From NCBI GenBank assembly GCA_051294375.1, contig CM119269.1:13548790-13612789 (forward strand): a stretch of DNA of 64,000 nt. The letters run 5' to 3'. The stretch comes from Paraspadella gotoi. Lineage: Eukaryota; Chaetognatha. The position numbers and the translations under genes are program-made. Below the pieces are notes generated by a model. That model ran no database searches. It saw nothing but the letters and a program-made list of their open reading frames with translations, and was not told the DNA's origin. Shown piece by piece: positions 39,421-53,652 of this stretch. The first letter of the stretch is position 1, and each line of letters begins with the position of its first letter.

Positions 39421-41131
39421 CTACGAGGCGACGCCGAAGACGTCCCCTCGCCTCGGATCGTTTCCGTTGACGCCGTCGAGATTTCCCCGCGATCCCCGAT
39501 GAGCGTTTCCGCAGGTTTGGTCCCGCTGTTGCTGCAGGTGCAGCAACTGCCCGTTGCTGGCGCTGTGGTTGGCGTTGACGTAAAAATTGTTTCTGACGAT
39601 GTTGCCGGGATTTCCGCCGACGCCGCCGCCGACGTGGGCGGATTGGTGATGCGTCAGCAGATTGGGCACGCCGACGCAGGAGTGAGGGGGAGCACCGAGT
39701 TGGGAAGGTGGTTGCTGCAGCTGCGGCGGTTGCTGCAGCGACGGCTGTTGCTGCGTCATGGACTGCGGCTGCTGCTGCTGCTGCGCGGCTCCGTAGGCCG
39801 GATTGTTGTTCGACAAGGGTGAGTAAGATTTGAGTTCGGTGAAGATTTCGGTGAAGAAGGACGCGTCCGAGTTTATTTTTAGCATCTGAGGAGACATTCG
39901 GTTCACGATGCGGAGGCAGCGATCCCAGAACCTGTTTTGGGGGCGGTGGGGGGGGAGACTCGTTTAATCATGAGATGTGAATCGCGTTTGAATAAAAACA
40001 CAATTTAACAAAAATCAAATATTCGGAGTAAATAAAAAAGTGTCACAAAAGATAAATTTTTGTTGTTTTGTATTGTTCATATTTATTTTTTTAACTTAAT
40101 TAACCTACTCCATAAAACCGTCTTCGTTTCTTTTCTAAATATAATCTTCTTCGAAATGCAATTTTGCTTATTTTTCTTTGGAAAAACTTCAGAATAGAGA
40201 CTTGAGCAAGGGTTCGAAAACATATTTGTTATTAATAAAAAAAGTTTTTCTATCAACCTCGCTAAACTTCTTTGTATCGAAAATTAATATATTCCTGCAA
40301 AAGTTTAAAAATACGCATAATATATAATATAAAATGTCTCTTAACAAAATCGCAAAGACTAATTCAATAAGTAGCGTCAGTTTTCAAAGATTTCAGTAAA
40401 TCCGTTTCATCATGCTCGCTTCGCTTAGAATTTTTTCAAAATTTCCCGCCAAAATTCCAAGGAACTTACCTTTCCCGATCCTGCTCAACGAGGAATGGCT
40501 TCAACGGGTAGGAGATCTCGTTCCCCATGTAGGAGTAACTCAGGTAGAGACAAGTGAGGACGATCGCTTGGAGTTCGTGTTCGCTGTCCACCTCTTCGTC
40601 CACGAAGTCAGCGGAACGAGCATGTAGACAAAGACGACGTTGGCCGGGTTGATGAACGCGATGTCCTTGAGGGGGGGGGTAGGGGCGAAGGGAGAAATGA
40701 AGACGGGAATCGTGGGGGGGGGAAAGGTTTTTTAGAAAAGGAGCAGGGAGAATTCGAATCGTCAATTTGGAGGGGGGGGGTGAAGTTTTTGAAAAAAGGG
40801 GTAAAAAGTGGGGTCAGGGGACAAATAGGGTGAAATTGTGTAAAGAAGAGTGCAATGGGAAAACAAAGAAGACAAAAACGGGAAAATTGGTAGGGGCAGA
40901 GTAAAAACAAAAAGGAAGCAAGAAAAAGAAAAAAAAAAGGTGACAGATGGAAATCAAAAAGCGCCAAACAGCAGCAAAGAGGGCGTCAGCAGTCAGCACG
41001 AACCAGCGCGTGAAGCGGTTTTAAAGTGGCCACAATGCTTACCTGCCAGCCTTGTAGCAATAGACTCCTGTCTACGGTTCTCATCCACATTACAGCATCT
41101 CCGGGTTCGAAGTCCCTTAACCTTGGAAAAC

Positions 41132-41181
<50 letters not shown>

Positions 41182-42336
41182 GATAAAATAATCACGTTGT
41201 TTAATTTGCAAATTTATATCAGAATGTAATAATAAATTGGTATATAAAATATAGAAAATCCTTCCCAGGATTTTGAGGATATATTCTGATACATATCAAT
41301 CTGGATCAACCTGGGACACGTCCGGTGCAGAAACTCTCCGACAGACTTGAGCAATTCCGATGTGGAGGCTTGAATGACCGTCTTCTTGGGAGATGTCGAC
41401 GTGACGCTCTTCCCTACGATCGATTCGCTCTTCTTCAGCAGATTGTGGTGGTGATGGTGGTTGTTGTTGTTGCCCACGCCGCCGATCTGTGGTCAAAGGT
41501 GGGCGATTGGAATCTTATCTTATCTCATCTCATCTCATCTGTGGACAAAGGTGGACGATTGGACTCTTATTTCATCACATCGCATCTCATCTCATCTCAT
41601 CTCATCTCATCTCATCTCATCTCATCTCATCTCATCTCATCTCATCTCATCTCATCTCATCTCATCTCATCTCCTCTCATCAATTTTAACGAATCGATAT
41701 AAAGTAGTTTCAAAGAATATGATTTAATTATAAATTATTAATTATAAATACGCATGAACAGAAAAAATAAGCATCGTTAGCCCATTCAATCTTTACAATC
41801 GCTCCACTGCACACAGTGCACAGTACAATTCCCCCCCCCTCCTGCATACTCGCCATGGAATTCTCTCCCACCCCCCCTCAAAAAAAAACAAACCTTAAAC
41901 TCTGGATCGACGACGGCGCTCCCGACGCCCCCTGGTTTGAGGTTGTAGCAACTGACGGACTTTTTGAAGCCGACGACGGGCGGCGCCCTCGCCGCGTCGG
42001 CCGCGTGGACGTTGTTGTCCGCTTTGAGGGGAAAGAGTTTGTTGGAGACTTTCTCCTTCTTCTTGAGAGAAGCGACGGAGGCGATCTTCTTCCAACTCAG
42101 GGCGTTGATGAAGATGGAGTGCTTCTTCAAGGGAGGCTTCTTCTCGCCCGTCATTGGCTGGAGAGGGAGAAGACGGGTGGAGGGTGGAGAGTGGGGAGGT
42201 GGGGGGGAAGGAGAAGAGAAAAAGGAGAGAGAAGAGAGGGAAGGTTAAAGAAGGGAGAAAAGGAAAGAAGGAGGAGGGAAGGAGAAGAGAAGGGGAAGAT
42301 GAAAAGAGTGGTAAAGAAAGATAGAGAGGAGGAGAA

Positions 42337-42433
<97 letters not shown>

Positions 42434-42924
42434 GGAGGAAAATGATAGAAAGGTAAAGAGAAGGAAATGGAAAGAACGTAAAAAAAGAGAGGAAAAGGAA
42501 AGAAAGAAAGGTTAAGGAAAAAAAAAGGAGAAAGGAAAAGGGAAAAGAGAAATCATTGGGATTGAAGGGTCGGGGTGAAAAGGCAAATTTAATAATCATT
42601 TCAAAAAGCTTTTCCCCATTTCACATCACGTTTTAAATCAAAGCTCGATTGCGCAATGCGCATGTTCTGCAAAACAATTAAAGCTCAGTTCTAAATTGTA
42701 TTATAATATAATACGTAAACTAAATAATTTAAATGAATTTATCACCAATTAAATCAATTATCGTTCATTACTTGGTTCTGATTTTGCTGCTGCAGAGTGT
42801 TCTTTTGCGGCAGCTGCGTCCCGAGTTGCGGCGGCTGTTGTTGCTGCACCACCATGTTGGCAGCGAGTTTCTGATAGTGATCGTGCTTGGTGTTGACTAG
42901 AATGTTGTTCCTGTTGAAGTGTGA

Positions 42925-42986
<62 letters not shown>

Positions 42987-43070
42987 GAGAAAGCAAATTT
43001 AGGGGAAAAATTGGATATTTTTTCTTGGCAAGTCTCTCATATTTAGGCTGTTACAAAGATCAGGGAGAGA

Positions 43071-43113
<43 letters not shown>

Positions 43114-43499
43114 TACAAAAAAAAAACCGACCTCAGAATCGCTGGGGCGAAATACGCGGGTAAAAAAAAATCGGAAATTGGAGAGGGAGAAAGAGAAAAA
43201 AAAGCGTAACCTTGGGACTCGAACGCTGGAGAACCGTCGACTTTGACGTTTATTACTATCACTTCTAATAACTCTAGGTTTTTTACGCGACCTTGAGAGC
43301 CACGCCCCCTTTCAAACCCCACCCCTCCTTTCCCGCTTCTTCGTCTGGGCTTCATCGAAAGTGTTTTTTTTTTCTCCCTTTCCGTTGATGATTACTTTTC
43401 TCCTTCATCATCGTCTTCTCAGTCTTGAGTCTCTTCAGTCTAAGTCTCTTTCATTCCAAGTCTCTTCACTCTTCTGTCTTGAGTCTTTTTCTTTCTTCC

Positions 43500-43535
<36 letters not shown>

Positions 43536-44373
43536 GCGCGTTTTTCTCTCTCTAAAAAAACTTTCCTCGATCACAAATCCTTTTTTTCTTCTTTTTTTCT
43601 TCTTTTGTCTTCATCCGTGTTTTCTTTTTTCGCTGCGCCGACTCTTTTTTTTGTTTTTCCTCATTCTTTTTTCTCTTTCTCTTCCGAGTTACGGCCGAAG
43701 TAAACTTTTTCGGTCGGTCGGTCCTTCCGATGGTATATATGCTGTTTTTTTTTTGTTTTTTTTTTATCTAACTATCCGTTTCTTTCTCTACCTTAATTAA
43801 TTAATTAATTAATTAATTAATTACGTAATTAGTTTTAAATTCATAGGAAGATAAGTTAATAAGTATGTTTGCAAACAAAAATATTTCAAGCTTAATTATT
43901 CAGTTTATCATCTATAAATACTATCATATATTCTCTCAATTTCGTTCACTTTTTGTTTATTTAGTTTTTTCTTATCACATCGGATTAAATATAAAAACTT
44001 TTGCTTTTTTTCCCTTTGTTTTTCCTTTGTTTTTTTTTTTTTTTCCTTTTTCTTTTTTCGTTCAATTATACAGACTTTGTTTATCTTTTCGTTGTTATCC
44101 TTTGTTTCCTATTTCTTTTAAATACATAGACTTTTGTTTATTCCATTTTCTTTGTTATCCTTTTCATTTAAACATACAAAGTTAGTTTTTAGTTTTTCAA
44201 ACCCCTATCTCCGCTCTATTAGAGGAGCCCGCTTTCCCTCCATCACCCCAAACCTGCTGTTGTTGACGGCCTCGTATCCGTAGCCCTGGCTGTTGACGAA
44301 CGACTCCGGGAGGTTGGTCTCGTCGAATAGCGGCTTCCGAGGACGCGGCGAAAAACTCAAAACGGTTCCCCAT
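39421..44373 (-). CDS. CDK5R1: CDK5 activator (p35/p39 family)
   Basis: Cyclin-like activator that binds and switches on CDK5 at membranes in neurons. Seven exons (minus): 44,373-44,254, 42,910-42,772, 42,157-41,894, 41,486-41,311, 41,121-41,043, 40,665-40,470, 39,931-39,421, all GT-AG, with matching phases once two single-base slips are allowed. Family landmarks in order: MG start with [11 protein letters not shown] (myristoylation-type N-terminus), [14 protein letters not shown] (membrane/p10 region), [86 protein letters not shown] and [11 protein letters not shown]. The slips are an extra base after the second codon (about 44,367) and a missing base near 40,615-40,620. About 494 residues; a Gln/Asn-rich tail of about 125 residues follows the conserved domain. 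The symbol denotes the family; whether CDK5R1- or CDK5R2-like is undecided. Confidence 0.96.
41516..41680. repeat. (CATCT)n pentanucleotide array
   Basis: Interrupted then near-pure TCATC repeats in the CDK5R intron just upstream of the exon starting at 41,486. A 30-base stretch (GGTGGACGATTGGACTCTTA-like) is repeated at 41,500 and 41,550 within it. Confidence 0.93.
42300..42440. repeat. (GA)n microsatellites in a CDK5R intron
   Basis: Long GA run in the intron before the exon at 42,157. Another run of about 57 bases (42,927-42,983) is followed by (GAC)n at 43,072-43,112, both upstream of the exon at 42,910. Confidence 0.9.
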
Positions 44374-44593
44374 GGCGACGGAGAGTGGTCAGCTCAGGGT
44401 GGCGAGAGGTAGAGAGAGAAGTTGCGGTGCCCGGATGCAGAGTCGGCGGCGCCGGATGCAGGGTCGTTCAGCGCCCGGATGCAGTGCGGGCGGCGCCCAG
44501 ACGGCTGCGGCGCGCGGAGTCACTAGTTTAGTCACGTGACGACTCGGGGCATGTTTATTTTCTGGTTGGGGGCAGATTACGAAGATCGTCTGT

Positions 44594-44594
<1 letters not shown>

Positions 44595-44687
<93 letters not shown>

Positions 44688-44806
44688 AATTAAGCGAAAT
44701 TGATGGCTTGGGCGGAATGGAACTGAGTTCGAAAGGAATAGAGAGCGAAAGAGAAAAAAAAAGGAAAAAAAAAAGAAAGAGAAATTGATAGTTCGAGATT
44801 AATGAG

Positions 44807-44857
<51 letters not shown>

Positions 44858-44869
44858 AGAGAGAGAGAG

Positions 44870-44910
<41 letters not shown>
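44595..44910. repeat. (GA)n arrays upstream of CDK5R
   Basis: Three GA blocks within about 300 bases, starting some 220 bases 5' of the predicted start codon, with a short unique stretch between. They sit where a promoter or 5' UTR would be. (GA)n can act as GAGA-type elements in some animals, but I infer no such role here. Confidence 0.85.
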
Positions 44911-44914
<4 letters not shown>

Positions 44915-46545
44915 CAAGTTTAAGGGCGCAAGATGAAAAAGAAATTTATGCGTTCAACATTTCGCTAAGCAAATAAATGAGAAAAAATAAAAAATAAACT
45001 AAAAAATGATAGAAAGTCATAAAGAAAGAAGGAAAAAGGGTATATATAATTATATATGATATATATGTTTTATATATATATATATGTTTTATATGGAAAG
45101 AAAGAAAGAGATAAAGGGAGATAGAAAATAATTGAAAGATAGAAAGTAAATAATAGATAAAGATAGAGAGAAAATGATTGAAAGATAGAAAGATAGAAAG
45201 AGAGGAAGAAAGAAAGAAAGTCCAGCGACGCCTAAAGAGAGTGAATAATTGGCCTCATTTTTTTAGTCCCAAAACCGAAATCAAGGGAAAGAATCCCTTT
45301 TTATTTCTTTTATTATCTGTTTCGGTTCCCCATTGCAGAATTAACTTGACTACACCATCTGGATTAACGACCCCCCGAGTCTCTTTGCCTCTTTTTATCT
45401 CCTTCCCTTTGAAACTCACTTTCTTAACTGTGTGTTTCCTTTTCCTTATTTTACTTAGTATTATTAGCCTTGTACAATGGTACATATCTCGGATTTTTTT
45501 TCCAAGCATGCCCCATTTTATTTTAAATTGGGAATTCGATACATTTTTTTGTAAAGATAAGGTTACATGTTAGGGATTAGGTTAGTGATTAAAGTTAAGC
45601 ATAGATTTATATATTATATATTTTAGTTAAATATTAAAATAAAAGTTAGATTCTGGGATGAATGAATATAATCAGGAAATGAGAGCCCAACTCTCCACCT
45701 TCTCTAGAAAAAAAACTTAACGAAAGAAAAAATAATATTTTGTCATTTTTTTGGTTTCGATCCTCTTAAAGTCTTGGATCGTTTCGTTGACATCGGATGA
45801 TGAATCTCTGCAAGTTATCGATCTAATGTCGTACTTGTCGTTGTTGTCGTTGTTGTTGTTGTCGACGACCGCACGACGAAAAAGATCGGTCATTCGTTTT
45901 TTTCTCCTTATTTTCTTTTTTTCCACGTTTACTTCGTTATTACTATTGTTAAATAAAATTTATCGATCTTTCTGTGCTAACTAAATGCATATGAATTCGT
46001 CGTGTCGTCTGTCTGTTCGTTCGGCGTCATCCTGGGCTGGGTTATTGCTCACGACATTGTCGCCAATCACGTCTTGTCTTGTCTGTTCGATCTCTCCTTC
46101 TCTGTACACTTTCTTTGTTTTTCTTTTATTTTTCTTCTGTTCTTTCTTCTTTCTTTCTTTCTTTCTTTTTCTTTTTTCTTCTTTCTTCTTTTCTTTCTTC
46201 TTTCTTTCTTTCCTTTCTTTCTTTCTTTCTTTTTCTTCTTTTCTTTCCTTTCAAAAAAAAAAACGCCAAAAAATCAAAAACCAAAAATTACAATTCTGCA
46301 GGCCTCGCCGGACACTAATCAAAAGCGGACTGTTTTGATTGTCTGCACCTCTTCCCTTTCCTCTCTCTTCTCTCTCTCTTCTCTCTCTCTCCTTCTCTCC
46401 TCTCTCTCTCTCTCTTCCCCTCTCGCCTACCTTCTCCTTCTCTCTCTTCTATTTTGACCACTAAGGACCAAACACATTTTGGCCTCCCTTCTCGTCCTCT
46501 CTTTCCGCTTCTTCCGGCCCCATGCATCCGTCCCTAATCCTCTCT

Positions 46546-46580
<35 letters not shown>

Positions 46581-47289
46581 TCTCTCCTCTCTCTTCTCTC
46601 TCCTCTCTCTGCCCATGTCTTTGCCAATCACGCTGACTCTCCCTCTTAACCTCACCCAATCAATCTCCATCTCACTTCATTTATATTAATTCGATTCTTA
46701 AAAGATCATTCGCTTAAAGGAGGACGACGACCGACGACGACGGACGACGACGACGACGACGACGCAGCCGGTATCGATATTCGAATAGATTCCTCTTCTT
46801 CTGTTTAACCGGCGTTCGCAATTTCGAATAATGTATCCCACCAACGGGTCTTTGGTCATTGAGGAAACGGCTGAGAATTTCTTTTCTCTCTCTTACGACT
46901 GACTTGCTACTGATTGACTTGACTTGACATGACTGACTGATGGATTGCTGCTTGTTCTTGTCTGTTGTCTCTGTCTGTTCTTGTTCTTGTCTTGTTTTGT
47001 CTTTCTTGTCTGTCTTGTTGTTTGTCTTTTTTCTTTCTTTTCTTTTCTTTTCTTTTCTTTCTTTTTTCTTTTTGTTTCTTCTTTTTTTTTTTTTTCTTTC
47101 TTTATTCCTTATTCTTTTTTTCTTCTACTTTTTCCTCTGCCTCTTTTTTCCATTTTCTGTCTTCCATATTTTCTTTTCCTTTTTTCTGTTTATTTTCTTC
47201 CCTTCATTCTTTTCTTTTCCCTCTTCTTTTATTTTTCCTCTCTTCTCTCTCTTCTCCTCTCTCTCTCTCTCTTCTCATCTCTCTCTCTA

Positions 47290-47331
<42 letters not shown>

Positions 47332-47734
47332 TTTTACTTCGTATTAGTCCATTACCATCCAGTTTTTCATTTTATCCTCTCGCGCTTTCCTCCAACAATC
47401 TCTTTCCTTTTCACTACATTTCGTTTCGCTCTGTTTTTTTGTTCTTGCTCATTTTTTTTCCCCTTTGGACCTCAGGTTTTTTTCATTCATAATAAAAATA
47501 CCAACCAAATTATTTCCATGTTTTCCTTTCGTTTCCTCATTCCATCCGTTCTTCTCTTTCCTTCCTTCCCTTCCTCCTTTTCCTACCTCCCTCCCTTCAT
47601 TTCTTTCCGCCTCCCGTGTCTCCGCTAGCGAATCTAACTTTTTTTCTCGAGACACGCGTTGAAATGCGCGTGAGAGAGCAACAGGCCTGGGGACGAGCAA
47701 ATGAGAAAGGAGAGAAGCAGAGGAAGGGAGGAGA

Positions 47735-47765
<31 letters not shown>

Positions 47766-48004
47766 AGAGAGCAGAGAGAGAGAGAGAGGAGAGAGGAGAG
47801 AGAGAGAGATTGCCAAAAGAACATCATTTTGCATATGTGAGCCGCGAAGAGAGCGAGAGAGAGGATCTTGCTCCCGAGACAGGAGGCACATCTCTTCCTC
47901 CTCCTCTTCTCTCTCCTCCCCCGCCGCTCTATTCTGTCGCCAGCAAAAACAATTCTCATCTCTCTCTCTTCTCTCTTTTCTCTCTCTCTCTCTCTCATCC
48001 TTCT

Positions 48005-48094
<90 letters not shown>

Positions 48095-48680
48095 ACCGTC
48101 TCCATCATTACAAATCTTTCATCGAGTTTTGTTTGTTTTTTGTTCATCGATTNNNNNNNNNNNNNNNNNNNNNNNNNAAAGAAAGAAAGAAAGAAAGAAA
48201 GAAAGAAAACAAAGAAAATAAAAGAAAACAAAGAAAGATGTAACAGAGAGAAGAGAATTCGAACAGACAAGACAGACGATGGCGACAATGTCGATGCAAT
48301 AACACCAGACGCCGATGACGACGACGACGACGACGAATTCATGCTTTAGTTACACGAAAGAATCGATAAAATTATTATTACAATAGTAATAACGAAGTAA
48401 ACGTAGAAAAAAGAAAATAAGGGAAAAAAAACGAATGACAAAAATACTAAAAGAAAATAGGAATTTAGTAAAAGTTATTTACAGTAGATATGAAATTCGG
48501 CTGTATATTTAGAAATAGTTTAATATACTTATTCATTTAATATGTTTGTTTATAAAACTGCTTTGCTCAAACTATAAAACTCCATCTCCTTCCATAGACT
48601 TATTTAATATTTACGCCCCGCGACGAGTGATATTTATGGAAACCTATCAAAAAGCGAATGTCGATAGACAGGACAACAGC

Positions 48681-48754
<74 letters not shown>

Positions 48755-48839
48755 TCACCGCAAGCCTACGAATCACACCGACGGGCGACCAACCGTGTAT
48801 AAACGGCGGGTGAGTCACGCGAGTACAAAGCGGTTGAGG

Positions 48840-49340
48840 AAAGTGAAAGGGAAAAGGGAGAATTTAAAGGAAAGAAAAGAAAATGGGTCGGGGAGGAAAG
48901 GAGGAAAAAAGAAAAGGGTAGGAAAGGAGGAGGAAAGAAATGAGTGGAGGAAGGGGGAGAAAAGAAAAGAGTGGAGGAAAGGAATAGAAAAAAAAGGGTA
49001 GGAATGGAGGAGAAAAGAAAAGGAGAAAAAAGGAGGAGAAAAGAAAAGAGTGGAGGAAGAAGAAGAAAAGAAAAGAGTGGAGGAAAGGAGGNNNNNNNNN
49101 NNNNNNNNNNNNNTAGGAAAGGAGGAGAAAAGAAAAGAGTGGAAGAAGGAGGAAAAAAGAAAAGGGTAGGAAAGGAGGAGAAAAGAAAAGAGTAGGAAAG
49201 GAGGAGAAAAGAAAAGAGTAGGAAAGGAGGGGAAAGGAGGAGAAAAAAAAAGAGTGGAGGAAGGTAGGAAAGGAGAAAATACGCGGGGGACAGGAGAAAA
49301 TAGAAAAGAGAAAATATTTGAAAGGAGGAAAGTATGAAAA
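48840..49340. repeat. Purine minisatellite (GGAGGAAAGGAGGAGAAAAG type)
   Basis: Degenerate tandem units around GTGGAGGAAAGGAGGAGAAA, interrupted by a 22-N gap (49,092-49,113). Composition resembles the 36-bp arrays at 14 and 16.5 kb but the unit differs. Confidence 0.7.
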
Positions 49341-49387
49341 AAGGGAGAGAGAATCTTCTGAAATATATGTTTTAATGTTACAAATTA

Positions 49388-49535
<148 letters not shown>

Positions 49536-49850
49536 ATATAAAAATATAAAAGCTATAGAAAATATGAAGATGTAGAAAACGTGAACTTGAAAAAGTGTAG
49601 GTGAACAGAAGACACGCTTGAGATAAAATGTGATGACATCGTGGCAAACGTTTGGAGATTATTTAGAGATGGCGTTTCCAAGTTGACGCGACGACGTGGC
49701 GTAGTCACGTTATATCAAGGATTACATCGCGACATCAGAATTAATTTTAAAAAACGGAAAATCTGTCGCTGGCAACAAGTGACGCGATGTTCTCTCGACG
49801 GAGGAAGCTTCGTCATCGTCGTTGTCGTCGTCGTTGTCGTTGTTGTTGTT

Positions 49851-49882
<32 letters not shown>

Positions 49883-49933
49883 CAGTGAAAAGACTCACGA
49901 CTAGAGTCGTCAGAATTTGGATCCATGAGTCAT

Positions 49934-49969
<36 letters not shown>

Positions 49970-50348
49970 NNNNNNNNNNNNNNNNNNNNNNNNNNNNNNN
50001 NNNNNNNNNNNNNNNNNNNNNNNNNNNNNNNNNNNNNNNNNNNNNNNNNNNNNNNNNNNNNNNNNNNNNNNNNNNNNNNNNNNNNNNNNNNNNNNNNNNN
50101 NNNNNNNNNNNNNNNNNNNNNNNNNNNNNNNNNNNNNNNNNNNNNNNNNNNNNNNNNNNNNNNNNNNNNNNNNNNNNNNNNNNNNNNNNNNNNNNNNNNN
50201 NNNNNNNNNNNNNNNNNNNNNNNNNNNNNNNNNNNNNNNNNNNNNNNNNNNNNNNNNNNNNNNNNNNNNNNNNNNNNNNNNNNNNNNNNNNNNNNNNNNN
50301 NNNNNNNNNNNNNNNNNNNNNNNNNNNNNNNNNNNNNNNNNNNNNNNN
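49970..50348. other. Assembly gap (379 N)
   Basis: Entered from (GA)n and left in (GAAA)n, so probably a purine repeat that could not be resolved. Confidence 0.99.
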
Positions 50349-51326
50349 AAATAGAGAAAGAAAATAAAGAAAAAAGAAAGAAAGAAAGTAAGAAAGAAAA
50401 AAAAGAAATAAAGAAAGAAAGAAAAAAAAATAAATAAAGAAAGAAAGAGAAAAAGAAAGAAAGAAAGAAAGAAAGAAAGAAAAAAAAAGAAATAAAGAAA
50501 GAAAGAAAGAAAGAAAGAAAGATCAAGAACAGAAAGACTACATAAAACAGTGAAAAAGACAAAAATTAAAAAGAAAAAAGAAATAAAAAGATAAAAGATA
50601 AAAAAGCGTAAAGATTCCACGAACGCTATTTTCCACCTGAATTCTTTTACGCAAACGAAAGACGCAAAAGGATTTGACGTCATCGGAAATTGCGTCAGTA
50701 CGACTCATTACAATAACTTCGTTTTCAGTGCGATTGTAAGTTATTCATTCGGTTCTTCGTTGGTTCGCTTTAACGTTCTACGCCCATTCGTTCGTTTATT
50801 TATCAAAATATATATATATTTATATATTTAATATTAATTTGCTCCCCAAACGCTAAATCGGACGATACTTCTGGTAGTTATCGGAATTTTGCTTTCTTAG
50901 TCAAGTAACCATAAAACTAGTTGTTGCGGTCGTTTTCGTGGGGGCCATAAACATTACGATTCATACAACGTATATTCTGATTGTATTTACTGTTTGAAAA
51001 ATTTGTTGATAAAGAATTAAATACGTACATAAAACATTATGTCAGTGATATGAAACTGATAAAGGATAAGGAAAAAGAATCTTGGATTCCGACATTCGTG
51101 AAGGAGACGACTTCCGCCTCATCATCAACACACGAAATCACAACATATTTTTCAAACAAAAACAACAACAAGAAAGACAAATAACAACAACAACAACGAA
51201 CCACATATATTTTCTCACTTTCCCTTCAAAAAACCCTTCCCCTCTCAGTCACCATAGAATTGGAAGCAATAGCTGAGGCCAATGAGAAATATGTTTTAAA
51301 CGGCGGGGACTGAATACCCAATGCAC

Positions 51327-51424
<98 letters not shown>

Positions 51425-51805
51425 TGCTGGCCACCAATGGTCAAGAGGCGACTCCCTCTCGTTTCCATCGAGAGCGGGAAGACTTAAGCCGCGGAAGAGG
51501 AATTCGTCTTTGGGAAAAAAAATGGAGGAGAGAAGCAACAAATCGCGGTTCGTATATTTTTTCTTCGTCGTTAATAACATTAAGTTAATAAGTTTTAAAA
51601 AAAAACATTAATTAAGAATGGAGATGGAGACGTAAATAATTCGAGACATCGAAAAAATATAAAGTCTTGAATGGATGAGGAAAATGGCGGACGACGTGAG
51701 AGATAGAAAGAGATACTCAGCGAGGGAAACACCAGACATCAATGGCCGAGGATCCGACAGTTCCGGGACGCGCACCTCGATTTTCTTGCAGCAACGGCGA
51801 GAGAC

Positions 51806-51883
<78 letters not shown>

Positions 51884-52870
51884 AACAGGGTATGGCGCGC
51901 GGTTGCAGCGGCGGCTGCGGCTGCGGCGGCGAAACTGCGTTCGTGACGTAGATTCTCTTCGCGACGCAACACGCGAATCAGAGAGAAAAGCACACGAGTC
52001 AGAGGAAGGAGGAAAATGAGGGAGGAGGAGGAGGAGGAGGAGGAAGATGATGATGAGGAGGCGGAGGAGGAGGAGGAAAGAAAAATTTTACTTTTGAGTT
52101 GTATTTCTTTCTCTTTTTTAGACGGATTAAATTAACTATAATTCAAATCAAAAATTAAAATATCTTGAGCATATTTTCTTTTTTATATTTCGTTATCAAA
52201 TTTTCTCTACTTTCAGTAACGCTTTGTTCACCATATAAAAGCTAAAGAAACTAATTATTTACACATCATTAGATATAAGTATTGTTTCCGCCATCGTCTG
52301 CCGTTTTCTTTCGCTATTTCTTGCCTCGGAGATGACGGTCGTCGTCTTCGTCGTCGTCGTCGTCGTCGCCTGCAGAGAGAGAGACTTGCCTCGGAAGCCA
52401 ACGGCAGGCGATTCGGCATGACTTATGCTAATGCTTAACAATCTCTACCCTTCCTCATCCGCGAGCCCCGCCCACCTCGGCTTCTCTATTTCCTCCAGGT
52501 TTTGGCAGAGATATCCCATACCCCTTCTCCCCTCTTAACTCCACTTACTTCTCTTACCCGTCTGGATATTTAACTTATCTTCATCGAGAAATCCTTCTTC
52601 CCAATCTTAACTCACCCTCTCGATTCTCTCGCTCTTTCCTCACTCGCTCGCTTTATCTAATTTCCGTGAATGTTTTCACCATTCATCTTCCATAGCGAAG
52701 AATCTTTGTCATTTTGTTTTTTTTTTCTTTCCCCCTCCCCTTTTGTTTCACTCTATCTCTCTCTCACTCTCTCACTCTCTCACTTTCTCTTTCGTTTGCC
52801 GACATAATTCCAACCACGTTTCCACTTCCTCTTTCTTCTCTCTTTTTGAACGACGATTTTCGCGTCTCCG

Positions 52871-52901
<31 letters not shown>

Positions 52902-53550
52902 ATTTTTTCTCCCACTCGACCGACTCTGGTAACGTTCCAAGTTTCAATTTCCGGTTGCAAAGACCCGAGATAAGTTAACCGGAAAATCGTCGACGATTTA
53001 GGCACCATTTACAGTCCTGACGGGTTTTTTTAAAATTTTTTATTTGCGTGTTGTTTTTCTTTCTTTTTTTTAGTTTGCGAGATAAGCGCGAGATGGCGGT
53101 AGTGAGGGGAACGTGGGTGGGAAGGATCAAGGACGGAATAAGAAAAAAGAACAACACTTTCCGCCTAAAAAAAAACTTTTTTTCTTGTTTTGTACTTTTT
53201 TGTTTTCTCTTCGACAAGGTCGAACCGATACTAAGGTTTTTCTTTTGCTTTTTCTTTTTTCTTTCTCAACGGTGAAACGTCTTTTGTTATTTTGTTTTTT
53301 GTTGCTTTCCGATTTCCCCGGCCGACAGGTGGGGACGCCGTTGTTGTTTCCGTCGTTGTTCGATAGATTATCGGCGAGAAGAAAGAATATAAAAAAGGTC
53401 TGACCTTTTTTCGGTTCCGCTTGAGGTCAGCAGCTTCGATCGGTTTCTCTTCCTCGATGTCTCCAGAGTCTCGCCGCCCGCGACCCGAATTCGATAAGAG
53501 AGGACCGCGTCGTGTGTCAGCGAAAAAGAGGGGAAACCTGAGGACCTGGG

Positions 53551-53652
<102 letters not shown>

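Noticed and set aside
41098-41112. CGGGTTCGAAGTCCC as a possible tRNA gene
   Set aside because: It encodes part of CDK5R exon 5 and no tRNA stems can be drawn around it.
42300-42600. Arg/Glu or Ser/Leu repeat proteins over (GA)n, here and at many other sites
   Set aside because: Dinucleotide repeats translate to RE or SL in all frames; none has an independent start, conserved segment or splice support.
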